A DNA stretch of 41,493 nt from Curtobacterium flaccumfaciens UCD-AKU. GTDB lineage: Bacteria > Actinomycetota > Actinomycetes > Actinomycetales > Microbacteriaceae. A program made the translations under genes and the position numbers. Position 1 is the stretch's first letter, and each line of letters opens with the position of its first letter. Of this stretch, positions 25,791 through 34,048 are shown piece by piece. The notes under the pieces are model-generated. The model searched no databases, was not told the origin of the DNA, and was given only the letters and a program-made list of their open reading frames with translations. The stretch is from positions 75,195-116,687 of the forward strand of contig NZ_KB714617.1 of the NCBI RefSeq assembly GCF_000349565.1. Reading direction: 5' to 3'.

Positions 25791-26909
25791 CTACGCGGTG
25801 CCGAGGCGCCGGCTGCTCGCCAGTCGCTGGGAGGCTGCGGCGATCCGTTCGTCGGTCGACGTCAGGGCCACGCGGACGTGTTCGCCCCCGGCTGCACCGT
25901 AGAACGTGCCCGGTGCGACGAGGATCCCGCGGTCGGCGAGCCAGGCGACGGTGTCGAGCGCCGGCTCGCCGCGGGTCGCCCAGAGGTAGAGCCCGGCTTC
26001 GCTGTGGTCGATGCGGAAGCCCGCGCCCTCGAGTGCCTGCCGGAGCATGTTCCGACGGGCACGGTAGCGGGCCTTCTGCTGCTGCACGTGGGTCTCGTCC
26101 TGCAGCGCGACGACCATCGCCTGCTGCACGGGCAGCGGTGGCATCAGCCCGGCGTGCTTGCGGACGGCCAGCACGTCGGCCAAGATCGCGGCGTCACCGG
26201 CGACGAAGGCCGCACGGTAGCCGGCGAGGTTCGACTGCTTCGACAGCGAGTACACGCTGAGCACGCCGTCGAGCGAGTCGCCGACGACCCGGGGGTCGAG
26301 GATCGTGGGGGTCGGGGTGGTGGCGTACTCCGGGTCCCAGCCGAGCTCGGCGTAGCACTCGTCGCCGACGATGACGGCCCCGAGCTCGCGGGCGCGCACC
26401 ACGGCGGCACGGAGCTCGCCGATGGTGAGCACGCGGCCGTCCGGGTTGCCCGGGGAGTTCAGCCAGACGAGCTTCGTGGTGGACGGCCACTCGGCCGGGT
26501 CGTCCGAGGCGAGGGCGTCGGCCCGGACCAGCGCGGCACCGAGCTCGTACGTCGGGTACGCCGCTGCCGGGAACACCACGGTGTCGCCGGGGCCGATGCC
26601 GAGCCAGAGCGCCAGGCCCGCGATGAACTCCTTGGAGCCGATCGTCGGCAGCGCGTTCGCCTCGGTCAGGGCGACACCGTGCCGGCGGCCGTACCAGTCG
26701 GCGATGGCCTGCCGGAGCGCCGGGGTGCCGGCGACCTGCGGGTAGGCGTGCGCGTCGGTTGCGGTGGCCAGGGCGGTGCGGACGACCTCGGGCGTGGGGT
26801 CGACGGGCGAGCCGACGCTGAGGTCGACGATCCCGCCCTCGTACGCCGCGGCGCGCTGCTTGAACGGGACGAGCTGGTCCCAGGGGAAGTCGGGGAGGTC
26901 GAGCGCCAC
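25791..26909 (-). CDS. dapC: Succinyldiaminopimelate transaminase
   Basis: The 372-aa PLP enzyme is a fold-type I aminotransferase. It has the substrate-binding N-terminal segment DLSVGSPVDPTPEVV, the motif NSPGNPDGRVL, an Asp for the pyridine nitrogen in GDECYAELGWD, and the lysine in YSLSKQSNLAGYRAAF. The family would allow other aminotransferases, but the position directly after a ferredoxin gene, as fdxC-dapC in mycobacteria, and close to dapD/dapE supports DapC. The GTG start (MALDLPDFPWDQL) lies 11 nt after the ferredoxin stop, so the two are co-transcribed. Sequence further upstream in this frame overlaps the ferredoxin gene. Confidence 0.9.
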   Translation of the reverse strand: MALDLPDFPWDQLVPFKQRAAAYEGGIVDLSVGSPVDPTPEVVRTALATATDAHAYPQVAGTPALRQAIADWYGRRHGVALTEANALPTIGSKEFIAGLALWLGIGPGDTVVFPAAAYPTYELGAALVRADALASDDPAEWPSTTKLVWLNSPGNPDGRVLTIGELRAAVVRARELGAVIVGDECYAELGWDPEYATTPTPTILDPRVVGDSLDGVLSVYSLSKQSNLAGYRAAFVAGDAAILADVLAVRKHAGLMPPLPVQQAMVVALQDETHVQQQKARYRARRNMLRQALEGAGFRIDHSEAGLYLWATRGEPALDTVAWLADRGILVAPGTFYGAAGGEHVRVALTSTDERIAAASQRLASSRRLGTA

Positions 26910-26920
26910 GAGGGGTCCGG

Positions 26921-27238
26921 TCAGCCGCGGACGGGCTCGGCAGCGACGACGGGGTGGTCCTTGTGGATCACGCCGACCTTCGCGGCGCCACCGGGCGACC
27001 CGACCTCGTCGAAGAACTCGACGTTGGCCTTGTAGTAGTCGGCCCACTGGTCGGGCAGGTCGTCCTCGTAGTAGATGGCCTCGACGGGGCAGACCGGCTC
27101 ACACGCACCGCAGTCGACGCACTCGTCGGGGTGGATGTACAGCGAGCGGTCACCCTCGTAGATGCAGTCGACCGGGCATTCGTCGATGCAGGCGCGGTCC
27201 TTGACGTCGACACACGGCTGGGCGATCACGTAGGTCAC
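26921..27238 (-). CDS. fdxA: 7Fe ferredoxin (FdxC/FdxA type)
   Basis: The 105-aa protein carries ligands for a [3Fe-4S] and a [4Fe-4S] cluster: Cys9, Cys17, Cys21, then CVDCGACEPVC with Cys40, Cys43, Cys46 and Cys50, plus an extra Cys25. The 50-residue C-terminal extension (YYEDDLPDQWADYYKANVEFF) is typical of actinobacterial FdxA/FdxC. It serves as an electron carrier; partners are not evident here. The GTG has AAGGGAG upstream. The -10 TAGACT (27276-27271) overlaps the stop codon of the preceding MshB-like gene. dapC follows in the same operon. Confidence 0.93.
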   Translation of the reverse strand: MTYVIAQPCVDVKDRACIDECPVDCIYEGDRSLYIHPDECVDCGACEPVCPVEAIYYEDDLPDQWADYYKANVEFFDEVGSPGGAAKVGVIHKDHPVVAAEPVRG

Positions 27239-27270
27239 GGTTCGGGTGCTCCCTTCGACGAGCGGGTTCG

Positions 27271-27276
27271 AGTCTA
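27271..27276 (-). promoter_or_regulatory. -10 element of the ferredoxin-dapC operon
   Basis: TAGACT on the minus strand, about 32 nt before the ferredoxin start. The TAG at its front is the stop codon of the upstream MshB-like gene, so promoter and stop share bases. A leader of about 26 nt with AAGGGAG is predicted. Confidence 0.5.
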
Positions 27277-28458
27277 CTCGTGGCCCGCGGCCGTCCGGGA
27301 CCGCAGCCCCGACAGGTCCGGCCACGCGAGGACGAGGGCGGTGATGGCCGCGGGGGCGAAGGTCCACACGTACCCGGCCGCGTTGGCGAGGACGAGCGGC
27401 GAGCTCTCGCCACCGACCGACACGAGCACCTGCGTCGCGACGAGGATGCCGATGCCGATCGCGGCGACCATCGTCCGCGAGCGGTAGACGAGCCGCACGC
27501 CCACGGTCAGGCCGAGCACGATGAGGGTGGTGACGACGAGTCCGACCGGGAACGCGCCGAGCGTCTGCTGGTGCGTCACCGTGCCGAGGCCGCCGGCGAG
27601 CAGCCCGACCAGCAGCGACACCACGACCGCCGCGGCCTTGCCCTGACCGGACATCTCGCCGTAGGTCTGCGGCGCCCCCGGCTGCGGGGCCGCGTCGTGC
27701 CGGAACGCCTCCACCGCAGGGGCGTGCTGTCGGACGCCGTGCGGCATCACCCACGACAGCGCGGCCGGGTCGGCGGGGTCGACGGGGTCGACGGCGACCT
27801 GGGAGCGGTACTGCTCGACGGCCGCCCGCACCTTGGCCCGGACCGGCAAGACGTCGACGGTGACGTCGGCCTGCCCACTGTCGGGGTCGACGATCATCGA
27901 GAACGGGACCTCTTCGGCACGGGCCGCGTACTGCGCCGCGTGGTGCATCCGCACGTGGTCGGGGTGTCCGTAGCCGCCGTCGTCGGCGTAGCTGATCACC
28001 GCGTCGGCTCCGGTGGAACGGATGGCGGCGCGCACGTCGTCGACCAGCTCGCCCAGGTCAGCCGCGGTCAGCGAGTCGGTCGGGGCGTCGGCCGCAGCGG
28101 TGGCCCGGCCGTCCGGGCCCCACTGCATGCCGGAGTCGACGTACCGACGCTCGGGCAGGTCGGTCGGCCGCGCGCCGCGCCCACCGAGCCACAGGTGCTG
28201 CGGCCCGCCGAGGGCGGCGAGGGCCGCGGCGATCTCGGTCTCCCGGTGCCGCGCCACCCGCGCGGGGTCGCCCGCGAGCGGAGCCAGCTGCTCCGTGAGC
28301 ATCTCGCCGCGCTCGCCCCGGGTCGCGGTGAGCACGGTCACCTCGGCACCGCGCTCGAGCAGGGTGGCGATGGTCCCACCCGACGAGAGCGTCTCGTCGT
28401 CGGGGTGGGCGTGCACGATCAGGACGCGCTCCGGGCGCGTGGCGGGGGCCTTGGACAT
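27274..28458 (-). CDS. MshB-like PIG-L deacetylase fused to a four-helix membrane domain
   Basis: The 394-aa protein has an N-terminal PIG-L/LmbE deacetylase domain (about 10-255). The zinc site is visible as AHPDDE (His18, Asp21) and GHPDH (His168), equivalent to the ligands of mycobacterial MshB, which deacetylates GlcNAc-inositol in mycothiol synthesis. After a Pro-rich linker, residues about 275-380 form four transmembrane helices. In mycobacteria, as I recall, a separate small membrane gene follows mshB; here the two seem to be one protein. The ATG start (MSKAPATRPERVLIVHAHPDDE) is 8 nt after TACCCT. Substrate may be mycothiol precursor or another acetylated sugar. Confidence 0.83.
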   Translation of the reverse strand: MSKAPATRPERVLIVHAHPDDETLSSGGTIATLLERGAEVTVLTATRGERGEMLTEQLAPLAGDPARVARHRETEIAAALAALGGPQHLWLGGRGARPTDLPERRYVDSGMQWGPDGRATAAADAPTDSLTAADLGELVDDVRAAIRSTGADAVISYADDGGYGHPDHVRMHHAAQYAARAEEVPFSMIVDPDSGQADVTVDVLPVRAKVRAAVEQYRSQVAVDPVDPADPAALSWVMPHGVRQHAPAVEAFRHDAAPQPGAPQTYGEMSGQGKAAAVVVSLLVGLLAGGLGTVTHQQTLGAFPVGLVVTTLIVLGLTVGVRLVYRSRTMVAAIGIGILVATQVLVSVGGESSPLVLANAAGYVWTFAPAAITALVLAWPDLSGLRSRTAAGHE

Positions 28459-28477
28459 CGTCCCCAAGGGTACGGGA

Positions 28478-29026
28478 CTAGCGGGGCGTGACGATGTAGG
28501 TCGCCGTGACGCCACCGCTGTCCTTGCTGTCCGAGAACGTCAGCACGACGCGGTACCCGTCGCTCCGGAACATGCCGAACGCGCTGGACGAGTCCGCGCG
28601 CTTCGCTGACTCGGTGTACCCGGCATCCGTGAGCTGCTGCGCGGCCGTCCGGAAGTCGTCGACGGAGGCCGCCCGGACCTGGGCGACCCACCCGGAGCCG
28701 TTCGGTCCGGCTCCGCCGCCCAGCACCGTGCCGTCGACGAGCGGGACGTCTGCCGACGGGAACCCGTCCGGCACCTTGCCGTCGGAGGTCACGTCGGCGC
28801 CCTTGAGCGCCGTGTCGAGCGCGCCGTCGATGCCACCGGCGACCGAGGACATGCCGTCCTGGATCGCCTTGCCGTCGATGCCGGCGACCCCGTCGGCCAC
28901 GTTCGACGCGACGGAGGACCCGAGGTCGGTGGCCTGCTGCACGGCCTCGGTCGAGCAGCCGGTGAGTCCGGCCAGGGCGATGCCGGCAGCGACGGCGGCG
29001 ATCAGCGGGGTACGGAGGGAACGCAT
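28478..29026 (-). CDS. Putative lipoprotein
   Basis: The 182-aa protein has a lipoprotein signal peptide with basic N terminus MRSLRTPL, hydrophobic core AAVAAGIALAG and lipobox LTGC (Cys24). The mature part is Ser/Ala/Gly/Asp-rich at first, then forms a small domain with AQVRAASVDDFRTAAQQLTDAGY and RVVLTFSDSKDSGGVTATYIV. I do not recognise the family. The ATG follows TACGGT by 5 nt, probably leaderless. The gene ends 19 nt before the MshB-like start, which has its own -10 box. Confidence 0.8.
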   Translation of the reverse strand: MRSLRTPLIAAVAAGIALAGLTGCSTEAVQQATDLGSSVASNVADGVAGIDGKAIQDGMSSVAGGIDGALDTALKGADVTSDGKVPDGFPSADVPLVDGTVLGGGAGPNGSGWVAQVRAASVDDFRTAAQQLTDAGYTESAKRADSSSAFGMFRSDGYRVVLTFSDSKDSGGVTATYIVTPR

Positions 29027-29086
29027 GGCGTGACCGTAACGGACGAGCCGGGAGGCGCGGCGCGAGTTGGCTGTGAACGTGCCGTC

Positions 29087-29123
29087 CCCGGGGCGGTCAC
29101 CTGCGCGGCGGGGCCGCCCCGGG
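29087..29123. terminator. Putative terminator of the M20 amidohydrolase gene
   Basis: CCCGGGGCGG (29087-29096) pairs perfectly with CCGCCCCGGG (29114-29123) across a 17-nt loop, 20 nt past the amidohydrolase stop on the minus strand. No T-run. Confidence 0.6.
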
Positions 29124-29143
29124 CCTCCGTGCCGACGGACGGT

Positions 29144-30337
29144 TCAGGCGACGTAGGCGCGCGTCGCCGCCACCAGGGCGTCGACACCCACCGGGATCGC
29201 CGTCTCGGCCTGCGGCGCGTAGAACGGCGAGTGGTTGCTCGGGATCTCCTCGCCACGGCGGAAGCGCTCCGGGTCGGTGATGCCCGTGAACCAGTACACG
29301 AGCGGCGCGCCGGCGGCGGTGGCCAGCTGTCCGACGTCCTCCGACGCCATGGCGAGCCCGATCTCGAGGTCGCGAGCACCCGGCACCTCGGCGCGGATGG
29401 CGTCGAGCACGGTGGCGGCGGCCTCGGCGTCGTTCACGGTGACCTCGGCACCCGGAGCCCGCACGATCGTCGGCTCGGACAGCCCACCGGCCGCGCTCTC
29501 GGCACGGACGATGCGTTCGATCGAGGCGATGATGCGCTGGCGGGTCTCCTCGTTGCGGGCACGGGTCGAGATCTCGATCACGGCCTCGTCGGGGATGATG
29601 TTCGCCCGCGTGCCGGCGTGGAAGCTGCCGACGGTGACGACACCCGCGTCGCTCGGCGAGACCTCGCGCGCGACGACGGTCTGCAGTCGCACGACGGCCG
29701 ACGCCGCGGTGACGACCGGGTCGAGCGAGGCCTGCGGCGCCGAGCCGTGCGCCCCACGGCCGTTGAACGTCACCGTCAGCCGGTCGCTCGACGCCATCAC
29801 CGGGCCGGTGCCGACGGCGACGATGCCGACCGGTGCGGGCGCGGAGTGCTGCCCGAGCACGACGTCCGGCTTCGGGAACCGCTCGACCAGGCCGTCCTCG
29901 ACCATCGCGCGTGCGCCGGAGATGACCTCTTCAGCAGGCTGGAAGACGGCGACGACCGTGCCGCGCCAGTCCCCCGTGGTCGCGACGAGGCGCTCGAGGG
30001 TGCCGAGCAGCCACGTGACGTGGATGTCGTGGCCACAGGCGTGCATGGTCGGGACGTCCCGGCCCTCGTCGTCGGTGCCGACGTGCTCGCTGGCGTACGA
30101 CAGGCCGGTGCGCTCCTGCACCGGCAGGCCGTCCATGTCGGCGCGGAGCCACACCACGGGGCCCTCGCCGTTCGCGACGACACCGACGACGCCGGTGCCG
30201 CCGACGCCCGTCGTCACGTCGATCCCCCCGATCTCGGCGAGCTTCGCGGCGATGACACCGGCGGTGCGGTGCTCCTGGAAGCCGAGCTCCGGGTGGGCGT
30301 GCAGGTCCTGGTAGATCGAGAGCAGGTCGAGAGTCAC
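29144..30337 (-). CDS. M20 family amidohydrolase (aminoacylase/hippurate hydrolase type)
   Basis: The 397-aa metalloenzyme belongs to the M20D-type amidohydrolases that cleave N-acyl amino acids or related amides. Metal-site motifs are RADMDGLP, MHACGHDIHV and QPAEEVISGARAMVEDG, followed by GQHSAPAPVG; the lid domain lies about 180-290. The substrate is not predictable. I use the GTG at 30337 (MTLDLLSIYQDLHAHPELG) because TACCGT lies 7 nt upstream; an in-frame GTG three codons earlier (30346) is possible. No signal peptide. Hairpins flank the gene on both sides, so it appears monocistronic. Confidence 0.88.
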   Translation of the reverse strand: MTLDLLSIYQDLHAHPELGFQEHRTAGVIAAKLAEIGGIDVTTGVGGTGVVGVVANGEGPVVWLRADMDGLPVQERTGLSYASEHVGTDDEGRDVPTMHACGHDIHVTWLLGTLERLVATTGDWRGTVVAVFQPAEEVISGARAMVEDGLVERFPKPDVVLGQHSAPAPVGIVAVGTGPVMASSDRLTVTFNGRGAHGSAPQASLDPVVTAASAVVRLQTVVAREVSPSDAGVVTVGSFHAGTRANIIPDEAVIEISTRARNEETRQRIIASIERIVRAESAAGGLSEPTIVRAPGAEVTVNDAEAAATVLDAIRAEVPGARDLEIGLAMASEDVGQLATAAGAPLVYWFTGITDPERFRRGEEIPSNHSPFYAPQAETAIPVGVDALVAATRAYVA

Positions 30338-30360
30338 GCTGACCACGGTACAACCGCGAA

Positions 30361-30393
30361 CGGCCCGACCACCTGTTGCAGGTGACCGGGCCG
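30361..30393. terminator. Hairpin downstream of typA
   Basis: CGGCCCG and CACCTG pair with CAGGTG and CGGGCCG across a TTG loop, with an AC/AC internal bulge. It is 45 nt past the typA stop on the minus strand, just upstream of the amidohydrolase promoter. A smaller hairpin, CGGAGG/CCTCCG, lies between it and the typA stop at 30400-30416. Confidence 0.7.
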
Positions 30394-30437
30394 TCGGACG
30401 GAGGACGGGCCTCCGGGGGTGTTGCTCGTGCTGGTGC

Positions 30438-32360
30438 TTACGCGTCCTGGCGCTTCAGGCGGGCGTACGAGCGCTGGCGGGCCTGCGCGTCGAGCTCCAC
30501 CTTGCGGATGCGGACGACGGCCGGGGTGACCTCGACGCACTCGTCCTCGCGCGCGAACTCCAGGCACTCCTCGAGCGAGAGCTGGCGCGACGGCGTCATC
30601 GACTCGAAGGAGTCGGCGTTCGCCGAACGCATGTTCGTGAGCTTCTTCTCCTTCGTGATGTTGACGTCCATGTCGTCGGCGCGCGAGTTCTCGCCGATGA
30701 CCATGCCCTCGTAGACCTCTTCGGTCGGGTTGACGAAGAACGTCATCCGCTCCTGGAGGTTCGTGATGGCGAACGGCGTGACGACACCCGAGCGGTCGGA
30801 GACGATCGAGCCGTTGATGCGGGTCTGGATCGGGCCGGCCCACTCGTCGTAGCCGTGCGAGATCGCGTTGGCGATGCCGGTGCCGCGGGTCTCGGTCAGG
30901 AACGACGTGCGGAAGCCGATCAGGCCACGCGACGGGACGATGAACTCCATGCGCACCCAGCCGGTGCCGTGGTTCGTCATGTTCTCCATGCGCCCCTTGC
31001 GAGCGGCCATGAGCTGCGTGATCGCGCCGAGGTACTCCTCCGGCGTGTCGATCGTCATGTGCTCGTACGGCTCCTGCAGCTTGCCGTTCTCGTCACGCTT
31101 GGTGACGACCTGCGGCTTGCCGACGGTGAGCTCGAAGCCCTCACGACGCATCTGCTCGACGAGGATGGCCAGTGCGAGCTCGCCGCGACCCTGGACCTCC
31201 CACGCGTCCGGACGACCGATGTCGAGGACCTTGAGCGAGACGTTGCCGATGAGCTCGCGGTCGAGGCGCTCCTTGACCATGCGGGCGGTCAGCTTGTGGC
31301 CCTTGACCTTGCCGACGAGCGGGCTGGTGTTCGTGCCGATCGTCATCGAGATCGCCGGGTCGTCGACCGTGATGGTCGGCAGCGGGCGGACGTCCTCGGG
31401 GTCGGACAGGGTCTCACCGATGGTGATCGTGTCGAACCCGGCGACGGCGACGATGTCACCGGGGCCGGCCGACTCGGCCGGGTAGCGCTCGAGCGCCTTG
31501 GTGATGAGGAGCTCGGTGATGCGGGCGTTGACGACGGTGCCGTCGTGCTTGACCCACGCGACCGTCTGGCCCTTCTTCATCGTGCCGTGGAAGATGCGCA
31601 GCAGCGCGAGACGACCGAGGAACGGCGACGCGTCGAGGTTGGTGACGTGGGCCTGCAGCGGGTGCTGGTCGTCGTACTTCGGCGCCGGGACGTGCTGCAG
31701 GATGGCCTCGAACAGGGGCTCGAGGTCGTCGTTGTCGGGCAGCTCGCCGTCGTTCGGCTTGTTGCGCGACGCGGCACCGTTGCGGCCCGAGGCGTAGACC
31801 ACCGGGACGTCGAGGATCGCGTCGAGGTCGAGGTCGTCGACCTCGTCCGACAGGTCGGAGGCCAGGCCGAGCAGCAGGTCCTGCGACTCGGAGACGACCT
31901 CGTCGATGCGGGAGTCGGGGCGGTCCGTCTTGTTGACGAGCAGGATCACCGGGAGCTTCGCGGCGAGCGCCTTGCGGAGCACGAAGCGGGTCTGGGGCAG
32001 CGGGCCCTCGGACGCGTCGACCAGCAGGACGACACCGTCGACCATGGACAGACCGCGCTCGACTTCGCCACCGAAGTCGGCGTGACCCGGGGTGTCGATC
32101 ACGTTGATGGTGATGGGGCCGTCCGAGCCGAACTCGGTCGCGTGCTTGCCGTTGTAGAGCACCGACGTGTTCTTCGCGAGGATCGTGATGCCCTTCTCGC
32201 GCTCGAGGTCGTTCGAGTCCATCATGCGGTCTTCGCCCTCGAAGTGGGCGTCGAACGAGTTGGTCTGCGTGAGCATCGCGTCGACGAGGGTGGTCTTGCC
32301 GTGGTCGACGTGTGCCACGATGGCGACGTTGCGCAGGTCGGACCGGGTGGCGAGCGCCAT
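30438..32360 (-). CDS. typA: Translational GTPase TypA/BipA
   Basis: The 640-aa ribosome-binding GTPase has G1 AHVDHGKT (16-23), G2 region EREKGITI, G3 DTPGHADFGGE, G4 NKTDRPD and the C-terminal TypA/BipA domains ending with the stretch around NMRSANADSFESMTPSRQLSLEECLEF. It acts in ribosome assembly and stress or cold adaptation. Two ATG codons are possible. The one at 32360 (MALATRSDLRNVAIVAHVDHGK) has GAAGGA about 8 nt upstream, whereas that sequence would touch the ATG at 32369, so I choose 32360. The gene has a structured leader and is divergent from the CPBP gene. Confidence 0.96.
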   Translation of the reverse strand: MALATRSDLRNVAIVAHVDHGKTTLVDAMLTQTNSFDAHFEGEDRMMDSNDLEREKGITILAKNTSVLYNGKHATEFGSDGPITINVIDTPGHADFGGEVERGLSMVDGVVLLVDASEGPLPQTRFVLRKALAAKLPVILLVNKTDRPDSRIDEVVSESQDLLLGLASDLSDEVDDLDLDAILDVPVVYASGRNGAASRNKPNDGELPDNDDLEPLFEAILQHVPAPKYDDQHPLQAHVTNLDASPFLGRLALLRIFHGTMKKGQTVAWVKHDGTVVNARITELLITKALERYPAESAGPGDIVAVAGFDTITIGETLSDPEDVRPLPTITVDDPAISMTIGTNTSPLVGKVKGHKLTARMVKERLDRELIGNVSLKVLDIGRPDAWEVQGRGELALAILVEQMRREGFELTVGKPQVVTKRDENGKLQEPYEHMTIDTPEEYLGAITQLMAARKGRMENMTNHGTGWVRMEFIVPSRGLIGFRTSFLTETRGTGIANAISHGYDEWAGPIQTRINGSIVSDRSGVVTPFAITNLQERMTFFVNPTEEVYEGMVIGENSRADDMDVNITKEKKLTNMRSANADSFESMTPSRQLSLEECLEFAREDECVEVTPAVVRIRKVELDAQARQRSYARLKRQDA

Positions 32361-32449
32361 ACAGGACATCCTTCAATTTCTGGGAGAGTGTCGGGCCAGT
32401 GTCTTCACAGCACCGCACCCGCGGGCAGAACGCCCGACACGCCAGTCTA
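32361..32449 (-). promoter_or_regulatory. typA promoter and structured 5' leader
   Basis: A TAGACT -10 (32449-32444) predicts a leader of about 77 nt. Inside it GTGTCGGGC and GCCCGACAC (32440-32432 and 32396-32388) close a stem around 35 nt that holds further short helices, ahead of the GAAGGA ribosome binding site. Most genes here lack leaders, so a folded one before a cold/stress GTPase may be regulatory. Confidence 0.5.
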
Positions 32450-32481
32450 CCGGTAGTTCGCAACAGACAGGAGTACTGACG

Positions 32482-33231
32482 ATGAGCCGTCGGCGAACGT
32501 GGGTCGAGATCACCATCGTCCTGCTGCTCTCGCTCGGCGCCAGCGCCCTGTACTCGATCCTGCAGATCATCGACGACCTGTCGCAGACGACGCCGCTCGG
32601 CGAGCAGTCGACGGCCCTGAACACCTCGTCGACGACGGTGCAGTACGTCGACCTCGCCCGGCAGCTCCTGGGCATCGCGGTGGACCTGGCCCCGGTGGCA
32701 CTCGTCTGCTACCTGCTGTGGAGCACCTCGCGACCGCACCTCGGCCGGCTCGGCATCGACCGGTTCCGGGCGAAGCCGGACCTGGGCGGCCCGGCCCTGA
32801 TCGCGCTCTGCATCGGGATCCCGGGGCTCGCGCTGTACTTCGCCGGACGTGCGCTCGGCATCACGGTCGCCGTCGACCCCGCCGCACTGAACTCGTACTG
32901 GTGGACGATCCCGGTCCTGCTGCTGTCCGCGATCCGCTCGGGGCTGCAGGAGGAGGTGATCGTGATCGGGTACCTCTACGCCCGGCTCGGGGACCTCGGG
33001 TGGGGCCGCTGGCAGATGATCCTGTCGACCGCACTGCTGCGTGGCAGCTACCACCTGTACCAGGGCTTCGGGGCGTTCATCGGCAACGCGGTGATGGGCG
33101 TCGTGTTCGGCTGGATCTACACGAAGTGGGGTCGGCTGCTGCCGCTCGTGATCACGCACGCCCTGCTCGACGCGGTGGTCTTCGTCGGGTACCCCTGGGT
33201 GGCGCACGCGTTCCCGCAGTTGTTCGCGTAG
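32482..33231 (+). CDS. CPBP family intramembrane protein (putative protease)
   Basis: The 249-aa protein has about eight hydrophobic segments and the three CPBP motifs: GLQEEVIVIGYL, HLYQGFGAFIGN and THALLDAVVF. The family is usually written EExxxR for motif 1; here the Arg position is Ile, a variation I have seen in actinobacterial members, so protease activity is uncertain. Substrates are unknown. The ATG has CAGGAG about 9 nt upstream. It is divergent from typA by 121 bp. The following 145 bp to the peroxiredoxin gene holds no gene and no clear terminator. Confidence 0.85.
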   Translation: MSRRRTWVEITIVLLLSLGASALYSILQIIDDLSQTTPLGEQSTALNTSSTTVQYVDLARQLLGIAVDLAPVALVCYLLWSTSRPHLGRLGIDRFRAKPDLGGPALIALCIGIPGLALYFAGRALGITVAVDPAALNSYWWTIPVLLLSAIRSGLQEEVIVIGYLYARLGDLGWGRWQMILSTALLRGSYHLYQGFGAFIGNAVMGVVFGWIYTKWGRLLPLVITHALLDAVVFVGYPWVAHAFPQLFA

Positions 33232-33376
33232 GCCGCGGGGCCGCTGGCGGAACGCCGCGTCGCGGGGCCGCCGGCTCGCTGTCCCGTCGGCCGTTCAGCG
33301 CGCCACCGGGCGCATCCACAGCCCCAGCACAGCGCGCCGAGGTCCGAGGGCCGAACCGCAGCCCTACGGTGAGCGC

Positions 33377-33856
33377 ATGAGCATCCCCGCGATCGGCGAG
33401 TCCGCACCGTCGTTCACCCTGCCGGGGATGGTCGTGCGCCGTGGCGTCCGCTCCGACGACGAGTACGACCTGTCCGCCGAGATCGGCCGGACGGTCGTGC
33501 TGGCCTTCTACCCGGGCGACGCGACGGCGGTCTGCACGGCCCAGCTCTGCAGCTACCAGGCCGAACTCGACGAGTTCACCGACCTCGGTGCCACGGTGTG
33601 GGGCATCAGCCCCCAGGCGCTCGACTCGCACGAGGAGTTCGCCCGCGGCTCCTCGCTCGCGTTCCCCCTGCTCAGCGACACCGCGGGCTCGGTCATCCGC
33701 GCCTACGGCGTCCAGGCACCGGGGATCGGCCTGCGACGATCCGTGTTCGTGATCGGCCCCGACGGCGTGCTCCGATGGCGCCACATCGGCCTGGTCGGCC
33801 TGCGGTTCCCGAAGGCCGAGACGATCCGCCAACAGATCGAACTGCTCGTTTCGTAG
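33377..33856 (+). CDS. Peroxiredoxin (AhpC/TSA, BCP-like)
   Basis: The 159-aa thioredoxin-fold peroxidase has the active site YPGDATAVCTAQLC, with peroxidatic Cys53 and a likely resolving Cys58 five residues on, the spacing of the BCP/PrxQ group. It reduces hydroperoxides using thioredoxin-type donors. The ATG lies 6 nt after TACGGT (leaderless). No signal peptide. The gene stands alone, and short hairpins follow it. Confidence 0.9.
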   Translation: MSIPAIGESAPSFTLPGMVVRRGVRSDDEYDLSAEIGRTVVLAFYPGDATAVCTAQLCSYQAELDEFTDLGATVWGISPQALDSHEEFARGSSLAFPLLSDTAGSVIRAYGVQAPGIGLRRSVFVIGPDGVLRWRHIGLVGLRFPKAETIRQQIELLVS

Positions 33857-33890
33857 CCCCGGCGTGGGAGTCCGCTGAACTCGTCGAAAC

Positions 33891-33906
33891 GGGGTGTTGA
33901 CACCCC
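33891..33906. terminator. Short palindrome after the peroxiredoxin gene
   Basis: GGGGTGTTGACACCCC, a near-perfect 16-bp palindrome 34 nt after the stop. A second hairpin, CTCCCCGG with CCGGGGAG over a 6-nt loop, lies at 34007-34028 just before the next promoter. Either could terminate the transcript; the short loop of the first makes it weaker. Confidence 0.4.
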
Positions 33907-34048
33907 AACCGGGGGCGACGACCATGGACGGCACGAGGGTCCGTCAAGGATCTGCCTCCCCGGGGAATCGGGTCGTCCGGAGATACGCGCCGGTGTGTCA
34001 CACCCGCTCCCCGGGCGTCTCCGGGGAGGCATCTCGTACCCTCGTCCG

